A DNA stretch of 64,000 nucleotides from Burkholderiales bacterium (GCA_028868825.1 JAGWTU010000001.1:124001-188000); one strand, 5' to 3'; shown: positions 40,735 to 49,946, counted from the first letter of the stretch. Notes: generated by a model from the sequence alone, not told the origin. Translations and numbers: made by a program.

Positions 40735-41916
40735 TCAGCTCCCCAGCACGGTCTGCGCGACGATGTTGCGCTGGACCTCGTTGGACCCGCCGTAGATCGT
40801 CGTCTTGCGCAGGTTGAAGTAGGTCGGCGCCAGCGGCAGCAGCGCGGCCGGGAAGGCGAGGTCGCCCTGCCAGCCGGCCTCCATCGCCTCGTCGATGCGC
40901 GCCCGTGCCAGCGGCCCGGCGGCCAGCATCATCAGCTCGGCGTAGCGCTGCTGGATCTCGCTGCCGCGGATCTTCAGCAGGCCGGCGATGTCCAGGCTCT
41001 GCTTGCCGCTACCCTCGGCCGAGATGACGCGCAGCACCAGCATCTCGAGCGCGACGATGTCGACCTCGAGCAGCGCGATCTGGTCGCGGAAGCGCACATG
41101 GTCGTAGACGCCCTCGGCCTTGGCGATCACCTTCAGCCGCTCGAGCTCGCGCTTGGCGCGGTTGATGTCGGCGATGTTCGTGCGCTCGTGGGCGAGCAGG
41201 TGCTTGGCGTAGGTCCAGCCCTTGTTCTCCTCGCCGATCAGGTTCGCGGCGGGCACCTCGACGCCGTCGAAGAAGACCTCGTTGACCTCGGGCTCGCCGT
41301 CCATCAGCACGATGGGCCGCACCGTCACGCCGGGGCTCTTCATGTCGATGAGCAGGAAGCTGATGCCGGTCTGCGGCTTGCCCTCGCTGCTCGTGCGCAC
41401 GAGGCAGAAGATCCAGTCGCCGTACTGCGCCAGCGTCGTCCAGGTCTTCTGGCCGTTGACGATGTAGACGTCGCCGCGGCGCTCGGCGCGGCATTTCAGG
41501 CTCGCCAGATCACTGCCCGATCCGGGCTCGCTGTAGCCCTGGCTCCACCAGACGTCGCCGCTGGCGATGCCGGGCAGGAAGCGGCGCTGCTGCTCGGGGC
41601 TGCCGAAGGCCATGATCACCGGCGCCACCATCACCGGCCCGAAGGGCACGATGCGCGGCGATCCGGCGAGCGCGCATTCCTCGTCGAAGAGGTGCTTCTG
41701 GATCGCGGTCCAGCCCGGGCCACCGAATGCCTTGGGCCAGCCGGCGGCGAGCCAGCCCTTGGCGCCGAGGATGCGCGCCCAGCCCTGCAGGTCGTCGCGC
41801 GTCAGGTGCAGGCCGTTGCGCACCTTGTGGCTCGTCGCCGCGGGCAGGTGGTCGGCCACCCATTGCCGGACTTCGAGCCGGAACGCCGTCTCCTCGGCGG
41901 TGAAGTTCAGATCCAT
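40735..41916 (-). CDS. Acyl-CoA dehydrogenase, large (PimC-like) subunit
   Basis: The 393-aa protein begins MDLNFTAEETAFRLEVR, the typical PimC-like start, and contains SQGYSEPGSGSDLASLK, KTWTTLAQYGDWIFCLVRT (FAD/substrate region) and the C-terminal YGGSNEVQRNIVAQTVLG. It is probably the catalytic chain of a heteromeric flavin dehydrogenase with the PimD-like subunit encoded just downstream. Upstream is a palindrome typical of TetR-family control of acyl-CoA metabolism. The two ACADs and the P1 hydrolase form an operon. Confidence 0.85.
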   Translation of the reverse strand: MDLNFTAEETAFRLEVRQWVADHLPAATSHKVRNGLHLTRDDLQGWARILGAKGWLAAGWPKAFGGPGWTAIQKHLFDEECALAGSPRIVPFGPVMVAPVIMAFGSPEQQRRFLPGIASGDVWWSQGYSEPGSGSDLASLKCRAERRGDVYIVNGQKTWTTLAQYGDWIFCLVRTSSEGKPQTGISFLLIDMKSPGVTVRPIVLMDGEPEVNEVFFDGVEVPAANLIGEENKGWTYAKHLLAHERTNIADINRAKRELERLKVIAKAEGVYDHVRFRDQIALLEVDIVALEMLVLRVISAEGSGKQSLDIAGLLKIRGSEIQQRYAELMMLAAGPLARARIDEAMEAGWQGDLAFPAALLPLAPTYFNLRKTTIYGGSNEVQRNIVAQTVLGS

Positions 41917-41955
41917 GGGCAGCGGTCTCCTGCGCGGTGGCGGTTCCGCGTTTTT

Positions 41956-41975
41956 AGCACGATCGTTCGTTCGCT
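41956..41975. promoter_or_regulatory. Candidate TetR-type operator before the ACAD genes
   Basis: AGCACGATCGTTCGTTCGCT contains the palindrome ACGATCGT (41959-41966) and partial symmetry of the AACG/CGTT kind seen in operators of TetR repressors of fatty-acid genes. It starts 40 bp before the large ACAD ATG and touches the stop of the retropepsin-like gene. Confidence 0.35.
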
Positions 41976-42633
41976 ATCGTTTCTGCAGCCGCATGACGTC
42001 GTTGTCGCGGCGCATCTGCACGCGGGCGAGGAAGCTGTTGCCCAGCAGCACCATCGGCATCGTCTGCGGCACGACGGCGGCGCCGACGTTGCTCAACTCG
42101 AGTTCACCGACGCGCACGCTGGTCAGCGTGACGATCTGGATCGGCACCGCGCCGTTGGCCGTCTGCGTCATGCCGCGGCGCGCCTGGCTGAGGTCGATGC
42201 CGAGCTGCAGCGCCAGGTCCTGGCTCAGCGAGACGAGCGTCGCCCCGGTGTCGACGAGGAACTGCACCGGCTTGCCGTTGATGGCGCCGGCGGCGGCGAA
42301 ATGACCGCCCGGACCGGCGCTGATGACGACCTCGCGTGCGCCGGTGGGCTGGGGCGTGCCGCCGATCTGCGCCGGCGCGGCGCCCAGCCGCAACTGCAGG
42401 TGCTGGCCGGCACGTTCGACCTCGGCGGCGTCGCCGGTCCAGCGCAGCAGCTTCACGCCCGCGGCGGTCTGGCCGACGGCCAGCGTCGCGGTCTGGCCGT
42501 CGATCACGAACAGGCCGCGCTCGCCCATGCGGCCGGCGAGCACGACGCTCTGCGAGGCGGCGATGCCGGACAGCAGCGCCAGGGCGCAGGCCGCCGCGGC
42601 TACTCGCGGAAATTGTTGAAGCCGAGCGGCCAT
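41974..42633 (-). CDS. Retropepsin-like secreted aspartic protease
   Basis: The 219-aa protein has an N-terminal signal peptide or anchor (about residues 10-27), a central region with an unassigned beta-rich segment, and a retropepsin-like domain with the catalytic DTGAT (Asp128) and the C-terminal [13 protein letters not shown] segment. It belongs to the single-domain clan AA proteases of proteobacteria (TIGR02281-like), thought to work as homodimers, probably in the periplasm. Its start overlaps the end of yajQ by 34 bp in a different frame. Substrates are unknown. Confidence 0.82.
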   Translation of the reverse strand: MAARLQQFPRVAAAACALALLSGIAASQSVVLAGRMGERGLFVIDGQTATLAVGQTAAGVKLLRWTGDAAEVERAGQHLQLRLGAAPAQIGGTPQPTGAREVVISAGPGGHFAAAGAINGKPVQFLVDTGATLVSLSQDLALQLGIDLSQARRGMTQTANGAVPIQIVTLTSVRVGELELSNVGAAVVPQTMPMVLLGNSFLARVQMRRDNDVMRLQKR

Positions 42634-43103
42634 TCGGTCATTTCCTTGCGCAGCAGCGCGATCGCGGCCTGCAGGTCGTCGCGCTTGGCGCCGGTCACGC
42701 GCAGCGCGTCGCCCTGGAAGGCGCCCTGGACCTTGAGCTTCGAGGTCTTCAGCGCGGCCTGCATCTTCTTCGCCGTCTCGGCGTCGATGCCGTTCTTCAC
42801 CGGCACGACGAGCTTGAGCCGATCACCGCCCATCTTCTGCGGCTTGGCGCTGAGATCGAGGAAGCGAGCGTCGACACCGCGCTTGGCCAGCCGCGACAGC
42901 AGCACGGCCTGCACCTGTTCGAGCTGGAAATCGCTGTCCCCCCACAGCGTGAGTTCGCGCTGCTTGGGCGTGGCGGCGGCGAGTTCGACCGCCGCGCAGG
43001 AACCCTTGAAGTCGAAACGGGTGGAAATTTCCTTGCTGGCCTGGTCGACGGCGTTGCGCAATTCGACCAGATCGGACTCGATGACGGCGTCAAAGCTGGG
43101 CAT
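42600..43103 (-). CDS. yajQ: YajQ family nucleotide-binding protein
   Basis: YajQ proteins bind c-di-GMP or related ligands in some species and affect transcription or stress responses. The 167-aa sequence starts [21 protein letters not shown] and contains [19 protein letters not shown], and the terminal [17 protein letters not shown], all family hallmarks. It is divergent from murB with 50 bp between starts, and it overlaps the retropepsin-like gene. The exact ligand here is not shown by the sequence. Confidence 0.95.
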   Translation of the reverse strand: MPSFDAVIESDLVELRNAVDQASKEISTRFDFKGSCAAVELAAATPKQRELTLWGDSDFQLEQVQAVLLSRLAKRGVDARFLDLSAKPQKMGGDRLKLVVPVKNGIDAETAKKMQAALKTSKLKVQGAFQGDALRVTGAKRDDLQAAIALLRKEMTEWPLGFNNFRE

Positions 43104-43153
43104 GGTCGGTGGTGAGGGAAGGGTGCCACCCGAATATGCCCGAAAATCGGCCG

Positions 43154-44191
43154 ATGCAATCCGTCCCGACGACCTTGAACGTGCAAGAGCGTGCGAGCCT
43201 GCGCGAGCACAACAGCTTCGGCCTGCCGGCGCTGGCGCGCACGCTGGTGCACATCGGCAGCGAATCCGAGCTGCGCCGCGTCGTCGACCACCCGGAATAC
43301 GGCGTCGCGCCCAAGCTCGTGCTGGGCGGCGGCAGCAACCTCGTGCTGACCCACGACGTCGACGCCGTCGTGCTGAAGATCGAGATCCGCGGCCGCCGCC
43401 TGCTGCGCGAGGATGCCGACGCCTGGATCGTCGAGTCCGGCGCCGGCGAGAACTGGCACGAGCTCGTCGCCTGGACGCTCGAGCAGGGCTGGCCGGGGCT
43501 CGAGAACCTGGCGCTGATCCCGGGTTCGGTCGGCGCCGCGCCGGTGCAGAACATCGGTGCCTACGGCGTCGAGCTCAAGGACCGCTTCGACTCGCTCGAC
43601 GCCATCGACCTCGTCACCGGCCGCACCGTGCAGCTCGACGCCGCCGCCTGCCGCTTCGGCTACCGCGACAGCGTGTTCAAGCAGCATCTGGCCGGCAAGT
43701 CGGTGATCACGCGCGTGCGGCTGCGCCTGCCCAAGCCCTGGCAGCCGGTGCTCGGCTATGTCGACCTCGAGCGCCGCATCGCCGAGACCGGCCTCACGCA
43801 CCCCGACGCGCGCACCATCTTCGACTGGGTCTGCGCCATCCGCCGCGCCAAGCTGCCCGACCCGGCGCAGATCGGCAACGCCGGCAGCTTCTTCAAGAAC
43901 CCGGTCGTCACGGCCGAGCAATGCCGCGACATCATCGGCCGCGACCCCGAGATCGTGCATTACCCGATGCCCGACGGCAGCATCAAGCTGGCCGCCGGAT
44001 GGCTCATCGACGCCTGCGGCTGGAAAGGCAAGTCGATCGGCCGCGCCGGCGTCTACGAGCGCCAGGCGCTGGTGCTGGTCAACCGCGGCGGCGCCAGCGG
44101 CGCCGAGGTCGTGACGCTGGCCCGCGCGATCCAGGAAAGCGTCTACGGCCGCTTCGGCATCCGGCTGGAGCCCGAGCCGATCATCGTCTGA
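43154..44191 (+). CDS. murB: UDP-N-acetylenolpyruvoylglucosamine reductase
   Basis: MurB reduces UDP-GlcNAc-enolpyruvate to UDP-MurNAc using FAD and NADPH. The 345-aa protein is of the type I (E. coli-like) form: FAD-binding [37 protein letters not shown], and the catalytic Ser-containing [12 protein letters not shown] with the later LEPEPIIV end. I start at ATG 43154 ([14 protein letters not shown]); ATG 43136 and 43109 are further in-frame choices. The type I YxxxH-like insert is visible as [11 protein letters not shown]. It is divergent from yajQ. Confidence 0.96.
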   Translation: MQSVPTTLNVQERASLREHNSFGLPALARTLVHIGSESELRRVVDHPEYGVAPKLVLGGGSNLVLTHDVDAVVLKIEIRGRRLLREDADAWIVESGAGENWHELVAWTLEQGWPGLENLALIPGSVGAAPVQNIGAYGVELKDRFDSLDAIDLVTGRTVQLDAAACRFGYRDSVFKQHLAGKSVITRVRLRLPKPWQPVLGYVDLERRIAETGLTHPDARTIFDWVCAIRRAKLPDPAQIGNAGSFFKNPVVTAEQCRDIIGRDPEIVHYPMPDGSIKLAAGWLIDACGWKGKSIGRAGVYERQALVLVNRGGASGAEVVTLARAIQESVYGRFGIRLEPEPIIV

Positions 44192-44310
44192 GCGGGATCC
44201 GCGCCGCGCGGCCGACCCGCGGCGACGCAGACTCAAGTAGGGGACGGCCCGGTCGATAAGGTGTCCAGGCGTATCTCCGCGAAGTCGCGGCGGCGCCGGC
44301 GAGCCTAGCG

Positions 44311-45399
44311 ATGGACCCGACTCCCTACGAACCCTTGTGCCTGGAATGCGGCGCACCGCTGCGGCGGACGCACCGGCATGCCGCCGACCTCGCCCAGCCG
44401 GGGATGCGGCGCTACATCTGCACCGCGGCCGCCTGCGGCTGGCAGGGGCTGATGCCGCGCCGGCGCACGCAGCGGCGCGACGACGCGCTGCGCCGGCAAT
44501 GGCTGGGCCGCACCGTCCTGCCGCTGGTGTCGGCGGCCGCAATGGGCGCCCTCGCCGCAGGCGTCGTCGCGATCCTTCCCGGCACCTCGGGGCATGGCGC
44601 GCTCGCCTTCGTCCCGGGCGCCAGCGATTACGGCCGGCCCTTGCCGCGGCGGCACCCGCTGCGTGCGGGCGCCGAGCGTGCGATCGCCGCCGCCAATGTC
44701 GATCTGCCCGGCGCGCCGCTGCGGGCGCTGGCGCTGCGCCATTCCTGCGCCTGGGCGCGGCCCGGAACGAATCCCTATCGCGGCACCGTCGAGCAGGCGC
44801 TCTACACGGCCGCGCTGGCGCCCGAGGTCGTGCACGCGATCGCCGCCCAGGTGCGCGCGGGCCAGCCCGTCGACCGCCTCGAGATCGACAACGGCGGCAT
44901 CCGCGGCGAGCGCAGCGGCCGCCAGTTCGACCAGCACCGCATCGCCATGACCTACGCGATGACGATGTGCGTCGGCACGCGCGTGAACTTCGTCCCCGGC
45001 CATCATGAGCAGGCCTCGCTCTACGAGGCCAGCGACAAGGCGGGCAACAAGGTCTCGGTGATGATTCCCGATGTCTGCGGCAACGTCTCGGTGCTCGGCG
45101 AGCGGCTGCGGCGCCGCCCCGGCGTGCGCGCCCCCGGTGCGGCGCTGGTGAGCGCCGATGTCGGCACCGAGGACGTCGAATACGACACGCTGCCGGCCGT
45201 GCTCGACTGGGACGTGACGGCCCGCGCGCTCGCCGCCGCCGGCCATGGCAACGAGGCCCCCGAGCCCGGCACGCTGGCCTGCGCGCTCGCGGCGCTGGCC
45301 ATCCTCGCCGCGCTCAGTGCAGGCCGAGGAAGGCGCGCACCGGCACCAGCGAGCGCGCCGCGTCCTCCTCCTGCGGCAGGTGACCGAGGTCGTCGATGA
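44311..45399 (+). CDS. Zinc-ribbon membrane protein with PEP-CTERM-like tail
   Basis: I do not recognise a named orthologue. The 362-aa protein has an N-terminal zinc ribbon (CLEC near residue 10, then CTAAAC about 25 residues on), a hydrophobic segment at about 70-90, and a domain with CAWARPGTNPYRG and VSVMIPDVCGNVS, which resembles the MHFG-type PEP-CTERM proteins of betaproteobacteria as I remember them. The C-terminus reads PEPGT, then a hydrophobic stretch and GRGRR, a PEP-CTERM sorting pattern for exosortase. About 20 residues follow the GRGRR, more than usual, and lie over the 3' end of the convergent hydrolase gene. No Shine-Dalgarno. Confidence 0.65.
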   Translation: MDPTPYEPLCLECGAPLRRTHRHAADLAQPGMRRYICTAAACGWQGLMPRRRTQRRDDALRRQWLGRTVLPLVSAAAMGALAAGVVAILPGTSGHGALAFVPGASDYGRPLPRRHPLRAGAERAIAAANVDLPGAPLRALALRHSCAWARPGTNPYRGTVEQALYTAALAPEVVHAIAAQVRAGQPVDRLEIDNGGIRGERSGRQFDQHRIAMTYAMTMCVGTRVNFVPGHHEQASLYEASDKAGNKVSVMIPDVCGNVSVLGERLRRRPGVRAPGAALVSADVGTEDVEYDTLPAVLDWDVTARALAAAGHGNEAPEPGTLACALAALAILAALSAGRGRRAPAPASAPRPPPAAGDRGRR

Positions 45400-46261
45400 C
45401 GACGCGCTCGCTGCCCGCCACCGCCTGCTGCAGCCGCTGGGCCTGGGCCGGCGGCAGCAGGCGGTCGCGGCCGCCCCAGACGATCAGCGTCGGCAGCTTC
45501 AGCGCGGCATAGGGCGCGGCGCCGGGCTGGTCGTCGCGCAGCGCTTGCGCGTACGCCGTGCGGTTGCCTTCGCGCAGCGCGAGTTCGAAATAGCGGTCGA
45601 CGACCTCGCCGGCCAGGCGTTCGCGATGGCCGTAGGCCGCCGCCAGCGCCTGCGTGACGAAGGGATGCGGCAGCACCCAGGGCCCGAGCCAGCCCCATAG
45701 CGGCAGCCTGGCCACGCGCAGCAGGGGCGGCGGCGTGGCGGGCGGTTCGGTGATGCCGCTGGCGTCGACGAGGACCAGCGCCGCGACCCGCGACGGCGCC
45801 AGCAGCGCCAGGCGGGCCGCGACCTCGCCGCCGAGGCCGTTGCCGCCGAGCACGGCGCGCGGCACCTGGAGGCGGTCGAGCAGGTCGAGCACGAAACGCG
45901 CCTCGGTCGCCGCGGCGTAGTCGTTGCCGGCGTAGCGGCCGCTCCAGGGTCCGGTGAGGCCGTTGCCCGGCAGGTCGAGGCGGATGACGCGGCGCTGCTG
46001 GCGCAGCACGCGCGCCCAGCCTTCCCAGGTGTGCAGGCTGCCGCCGAAGGCGTGCAGCAGCACGATGGGCTGCGGGTCGTTGCGCGGACCCTCGTCGCGC
46101 AGATGGACGAGCTGGCCGCCGAGGTCGATGAAGTCCGAAGGCGGCGGCGCCCAGCGCGCCACCAGCGTCTGCACCGGCCGTTCGGGCTCCTGCGCCAGCG
46201 TCAGCGCGAGCGCCGTCAGCATCAGCAGCACGCCCGCGAAGCGCACGAGACGCGCGATCAT
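45314..46261 (-). CDS. Alpha/beta-hydrolase with altered nucleophile elbow
   Basis: The 315-aa protein has an N-terminal hydrophobic anchor (about 5-24) and a full alpha/beta-hydrolase domain: oxyanion HAFGGSLHTWEGW, LDLPGNGLTGP, the acid in VWGGRDRLLPP and the His in DDLGHLPQEED. The nucleophile elbow reads GGNGLGG, with Gly142 (GGC) where the family has Ser (AGC); the triad Asp and His remain. It may be catalytically inactive or use another mechanism. The start is preceded by TACAAT about 35 nt upstream, back to back with the dnaE promoter. Confidence 0.82.
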   Translation of the reverse strand: MIARLVRFAGVLLMLTALALTLAQEPERPVQTLVARWAPPPSDFIDLGGQLVHLRDEGPRNDPQPIVLLHAFGGSLHTWEGWARVLRQQRRVIRLDLPGNGLTGPWSGRYAGNDYAAATEARFVLDLLDRLQVPRAVLGGNGLGGEVAARLALLAPSRVAALVLVDASGITEPPATPPPLLRVARLPLWGWLGPWVLPHPFVTQALAAAYGHRERLAGEVVDRYFELALREGNRTAYAQALRDDQPGAAPYAALKLPTLIVWGGRDRLLPPAQAQRLQQAVAGSERVVIDDLGHLPQEEDAARSLVPVRAFLGLH

Positions 46262-46295
46262 GCGCAGGCCTTGGGGTTCCGGATCACAGCCGGCG

Positions 46296-46322
46296 ATTGT
46301 AGGGAGGCACGGTCTCTAGAAT
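46296..46322. promoter_or_regulatory. Back-to-back -10 elements of dnaE and the hydrolase gene
   Basis: On the minus strand TACAAT (46301-46296) serves the hydrolase; on the plus strand TAGAAT (46317-46322) lies 7 nt before ATG 46330 of dnaE. With 15 bp between them, polymerases cannot occupy both at once. Neither has a clear -35 box. Confidence 0.4.
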
Positions 46323-46329
46323 GAATCGC

Positions 46330-49300
46330 ATGCCCTTCGTCCACTTGCGCACCCACACCGAATATTCCGTCGTCGACGGCACCCTGCGCATCGACGCCGC
46401 GGCCGCTGCTGCGCGTGCCGACGGCCAGCCGGCGCTCGCGATCTCCGATCTCAACAACCTGTTCGGCGCCATCAAGTTCTACCGCGCCTGCCGTGGCGAG
46501 GGCGTGAAGCCGCTGATCGGCGTCGACATCCTCGTCGAGCCGCCGCCCGACAGCGGCCCCGGCGCCGAACGCCAGCCCAGCCGCCTGCTGCTGCTGGTGC
46601 AGGATGAACGCGGCTACCTCAATCTGTGCGAGCTGCTGGCGCGCGGCTGGGTCACGAATGCCCAGCGCAACCAGGCCTGGACGAAATGGGACTGGCTGGC
46701 CGAGCTCGGCGCCGGGCTGATCGCGCTCTCGGGCGCCGACATGGGCGCCGTCGGCATGGCGCTGCTGGCCGGTGACGCCGAGCGTGCCCAGGCGCAGGCG
46801 CTGCGGCTGGCGGCGCTGTTCCCCGATCGCTTCTATCTCGAGGTCCAGCGCGCCGGGCTGCCCGGCAACGAGGTCCACGTGCGCGCCACCGCCCTGCTGG
46901 CGGCGCGGCTGCGGCTGCCGGTGGTGGCGACACATCCGGTGCAGTTCCTCGAGGCCGACGACTACGACGCCCACGAGGCGCGTGTGTGCATCGCCGAGGG
47001 CGTCACGCTGGCCGACCCGCGGCGCCTCAAGCGCTTCACGCGCGACCAGTACTTCAAGACGCAGGCCGAGATGGAGGCGCTGTTCGCCGACCTGCCGTCG
47101 GCGCTGGCCAACAGCGTCGAGATCGCGCGCCGCTGCAACCTGCGGCTCGTGCTCGGCAAGCCGCAATTGCCCGACTTTCCGACGCCACTGCAGGCCGACG
47201 GCACGCGCATGCCGATCGAGGCCTATTTCCGCCAGGCCTCGCACGACGGCCTCGAGCGGCGGCTCGTGGCGCTGTTCCCCGATGCGGCGCGGCGCGAGGC
47301 CGAGCGGCCGCGCTATGTCGAGCGGCTCGAGTTCGAGCTGAACACGATCGTCAACATGGGGTTCCCGGGCTACTTCCTGATCGTCTCGGACTTCATCGTC
47401 TGGGCCAAGGAAAACGGCTGCCCGGTCGGCCCCGGGCGCGGATCGGGCGCCGGCTCGCTGGTCGCCTACGCGCTCTTCATCACCGACCTCGACCCGCTGT
47501 ACTACAAGCTGCTGTTCGAGCGCTTCCTGAACCCCGAGCGCGTCTCGATGCCGGACTTCGACATCGACTTCTGCCAGGGCAACCGCGACCGCGTCATCGA
47601 GTACGTCAAGGACAAGTACGGCCGCGACGCGGTGAGCCAGATCGCGACCTTCGGCACCATGGCCAGCAAGGCCGCGCTGCGCGACGTCGGCCGCGTGCTC
47701 GGCATGGGCTACGGCCAGGTCGACAGCGTCGCCAAGCTCGTGCCCGGTCTGCCGGGCAAGACCTACACGCTGGCCCATCTGCCGACGCCGCCGGAGAAGC
47801 CCGACCCGGGCCTGATCTACGTGCGCCAGGAGGTGCCCGAGCTCGAACAGCGCGAGGCCGCCGAGGAGGAGGTGGCCGAGCTGCTGAGCCTGGCCACGCG
47901 CGTCGAGGGCCTCGTGCGCAACATCGGCATGCATGCCGGCGGCGTGCTCATCGCGCCGGGCAAGATCACCGACTTCTGCCCGCTGTACCAGCAGCCCGGC
48001 AGCGACAGCGCGGTGAGCCAGTTCGACAAGGACGACGTCGAGGCGATCGGCCTCGTGAAGTTCGACTTCCTGGGCCTGGCGACGTTGACGATCCTCGAGC
48101 TCGCCAAGGACACGATCCGCGCCCGTCGCCCGGCGCGCGCCGACTTCAGCTACGAAGCGATCCCGCTCGACGACGCCCGCGTCTACAAGCTGTTCTCCGA
48201 CGGCCTCACCGAAGCGGTGTTCCAGTTCGAATCGCGCGGCATGCAGGCCATGCTGCGCGAGGCGCGGCCCACAAGGCTCGAGGACCTGATCGCGCTCAAC
48301 GCGATGTTCCGCCCCGGCCCGATGGAGAACATCCCGAGCTTCTGCGCGCGCAAGAACGGCAAGGAGACCATCGAATACCCGCATCCGCTGCTCGCGCCGG
48401 TGCTCGACGAGACCTACGGCATCTTCGTCTACCAGGAACAGGTGATGCAGGCGGCGCAGGTGATGGCCGGCTACTCGCTCGGCGGCGCCGACATGTTGCG
48501 TCGCGCGATGGGCAAGAAGAAGGCCGAGGAGATGGCCAAGGAGCGCGGCAAGTTCCGCGAGGGCGCGGCGGCCCAGGGCATCGCGCCCGAGCGCGCGAAC
48601 GAGGTCTTCGACCTGATGGAGAAGTTCGCCGGCTACGGCTTCAACAAGAGCCATGCCGCGGCCTATTCGCTGCTCGCGTACCACACGGCCTGGATCAAGG
48701 TGCATTGCACGGCGGAGTTCTATGCCGCCAACATGACGATCGAAGCCGACAACACCGACAAGCTCAAGGTGCTGCTGGCCGATGCGAAGCAGTTCGGCAT
48801 CGCCTTCGATCCGCCGTCGATCAACCACGGCACGCACCGCTTCGAGCCCGTCGCCGACAACCGCTTGCGCTACGGCCTGGGCGCCGTCAAGGGCACGGGG
48901 CAGGGCGCGATCGAGGCCATCGTCGCCGCGCGCGAAGGCGCCGGCGGCAGCGGCGGCGGGCCGTTCCGCAGCCTGTTCGACTTCTGCGCCCGCGTCGACC
49001 GCAAGGCCGTCAACAAGCGCGCCGTCGAGGCTCTCGTCAAGGCCGGCGCCTTCGACGCGCTGCACGCCGACCGCGCCGCGCTGCTGGCCAGCGTCGGCCT
49101 GGCCTTCGACTGGGCCGAGACGCAGGAGGCGAACGCGAACCAGGGCGGCCTGTTCGATTTCGGCGACGGCCACGGCAGCAGCACGCAGGAGCCGGCGCTC
49201 GTCCATGTGCCGCCCTGGGATGTGCGCGAGCGGCTGCTGCAGGAGAAGACCGCGCTCGGCTTCTTCCTCTCGGGCCATCTCTTCGATGCCTACCGCGACG

Positions 49301-49866
49301 AAGTGCGGCGCTTCGCGCGACGCGCCATCGCCGACCTCGTCGACAGCCGCGAGCCGCAGCTGCTGGCCGGCATCGTGAGCGACCCGCGCGTCGTCAACGG
49401 CCAGCGCGGCCGCGTGATGATCTTCAAGCTCGACGACGCCAGCGAGGCGATCGAGGCGGTCGCCAACGAGGATGTCTTCGCCGCGCAGCCGCAGCTGATG
49501 GCCGAGGACCAGCTCGTCATCGTCCAGGGCAAGCTGCAGCCCGACCGCTTCTCGGGCGGCATGCGCTTGAACGTGGTCCAGGTCTGGGACCTGGCGGCGG
49601 CACGCGCGCGCTTCGGTCGTTATCTCGCCATCGAAGTCGAAGGCGCGGCGCCGCCGGTGGCCGACGTGCTCGCGCTGTGGCCGGCGCGGCGCGTCGAGAC
49701 CGAGCAGGGGGAACTGCGTCAGGGGCTGGCGATCCGGCTGCGGCTGAAGCGCCGCACGGCGACGGCCGAGATCGAGCTCGGCGACGAGGCCCGTTTCTGG
49801 CCCTGCGACGAGGCGCTGGGCCGCTGGCGCAGCGTCGCGGGCGGTGCCGCAATTGTGTATGAATGA
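46330..49866 (+). CDS. dnaE: DNA polymerase III alpha subunit
   Basis: DnaE is the replicative DNA polymerase. The protein of about 1178 aa has an N-terminal PHP domain (FVHLRTHTEYSVVDGTL), the palm with catalytic acidic residues in MPDFDIDFCQGNRDRVIEYV, the polymerase finger (MGKKKAEEM, FNKSHAAAYSLLAY), an HhH region, and the OB fold (RVMIFKLDDASE). I prefer ATG 46330 (MPFVHLRTH); ATG 46321 would place the start inside the TAGAAT hexamer. It is divergent from the hydrolase gene and followed by a hairpin at 49870-49905. Confidence 0.97.
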   Translation: MPFVHLRTHTEYSVVDGTLRIDAAAAAARADGQPALAISDLNNLFGAIKFYRACRGEGVKPLIGVDILVEPPPDSGPGAERQPSRLLLLVQDERGYLNLCELLARGWVTNAQRNQAWTKWDWLAELGAGLIALSGADMGAVGMALLAGDAERAQAQALRLAALFPDRFYLEVQRAGLPGNEVHVRATALLAARLRLPVVATHPVQFLEADDYDAHEARVCIAEGVTLADPRRLKRFTRDQYFKTQAEMEALFADLPSALANSVEIARRCNLRLVLGKPQLPDFPTPLQADGTRMPIEAYFRQASHDGLERRLVALFPDAARREAERPRYVERLEFELNTIVNMGFPGYFLIVSDFIVWAKENGCPVGPGRGSGAGSLVAYALFITDLDPLYYKLLFERFLNPERVSMPDFDIDFCQGNRDRVIEYVKDKYGRDAVSQIATFGTMASKAALRDVGRVLGMGYGQVDSVAKLVPGLPGKTYTLAHLPTPPEKPDPGLIYVRQEVPELEQREAAEEEVAELLSLATRVEGLVRNIGMHAGGVLIAPGKITDFCPLYQQPGSDSAVSQFDKDDVEAIGLVKFDFLGLATLTILELAKDTIRARRPARADFSYEAIPLDDARVYKLFSDGLTEAVFQFESRGMQAMLREARPTRLEDLIALNAMFRPGPMENIPSFCARKNGKETIEYPHPLLAPVLDETYGIFVYQEQVMQAAQVMAGYSLGGADMLRRAMGKKKAEEMAKERGKFREGAAAQGIAPERANEVFDLMEKFAGYGFNKSHAAAYSLLAYHTAWIKVHCTAEFYAANMTIEADNTDKLKVLLADAKQFGIAFDPPSINHGTHRFEPVADNRLRYGLGAVKGTGQGAIEAIVAAREGAGGSGGGPFRSLFDFCARVDRKAVNKRAVEALVKAGAFDALHADRAALLASVGLAFDWAETQEANANQGGLFDFGDGHGSSTQEPALVHVPPWDVRERLLQEKTALGFFLSGHLFDAYRDEVRRFARRAIADLVDSREPQLLAGIVSDPRVVNGQRGRVMIFKLDDASEAIEAVANEDVFAAQPQLMAEDQLVIVQGKLQPDRFSGGMRLNVVQVWDLAAARARFGRYLAIEVEGAAPPVADVLALWPARRVETEQGELRQGLAIRLRLKRRTATAEIELGDEARFWPCDEALGRWRSVAGGAAIVYE

Positions 49867-49869
49867 AAA

Positions 49870-49905
49870 GGCGGGCCCGCGCTGACATCGCAAGGCGCGC
49901 CCGCC
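49870..49905 (+). terminator. Hairpin after dnaE
   Basis: GGCGGG (49870-49875) pairs with CCCGCC (49900-49905), and CGCGC (49878-49882) with GCGCG (49895-49899), giving an 11-bp stem with a two-base bulge. It starts 4 bases after the dnaE stop. No T-run follows. Confidence 0.45.
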
Positions 49906-49946
49906 GCGTTGGAGGGAGGTCCGATCGCAACCTCAGGAGTCCGAAC

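Noticed and set aside
39232..44259. A very long plus-strand open frame (about 1675 codons) over the dehydrogenase, retropepsin-like and yajQ genes
   Set aside because: It runs antisense to several well-supported genes and its translation is a low-complexity Arg/Ala/Leu/Asp-rich sequence typical of high-GC antisense frames. Its last part overlaps murB in another frame.
44192..44310. Sigma-54 promoter before the PEP-CTERM-like gene, as found for some exosortase systems
   Set aside because: No GG-N10-GC element of the -24/-12 kind is convincing in the gap.
46258..49893. A 1211-codon minus-strand open frame opposite dnaE
   Set aside because: It is the antisense shadow of dnaE with no domain motifs; high GC removes stop codons on the opposite strand.
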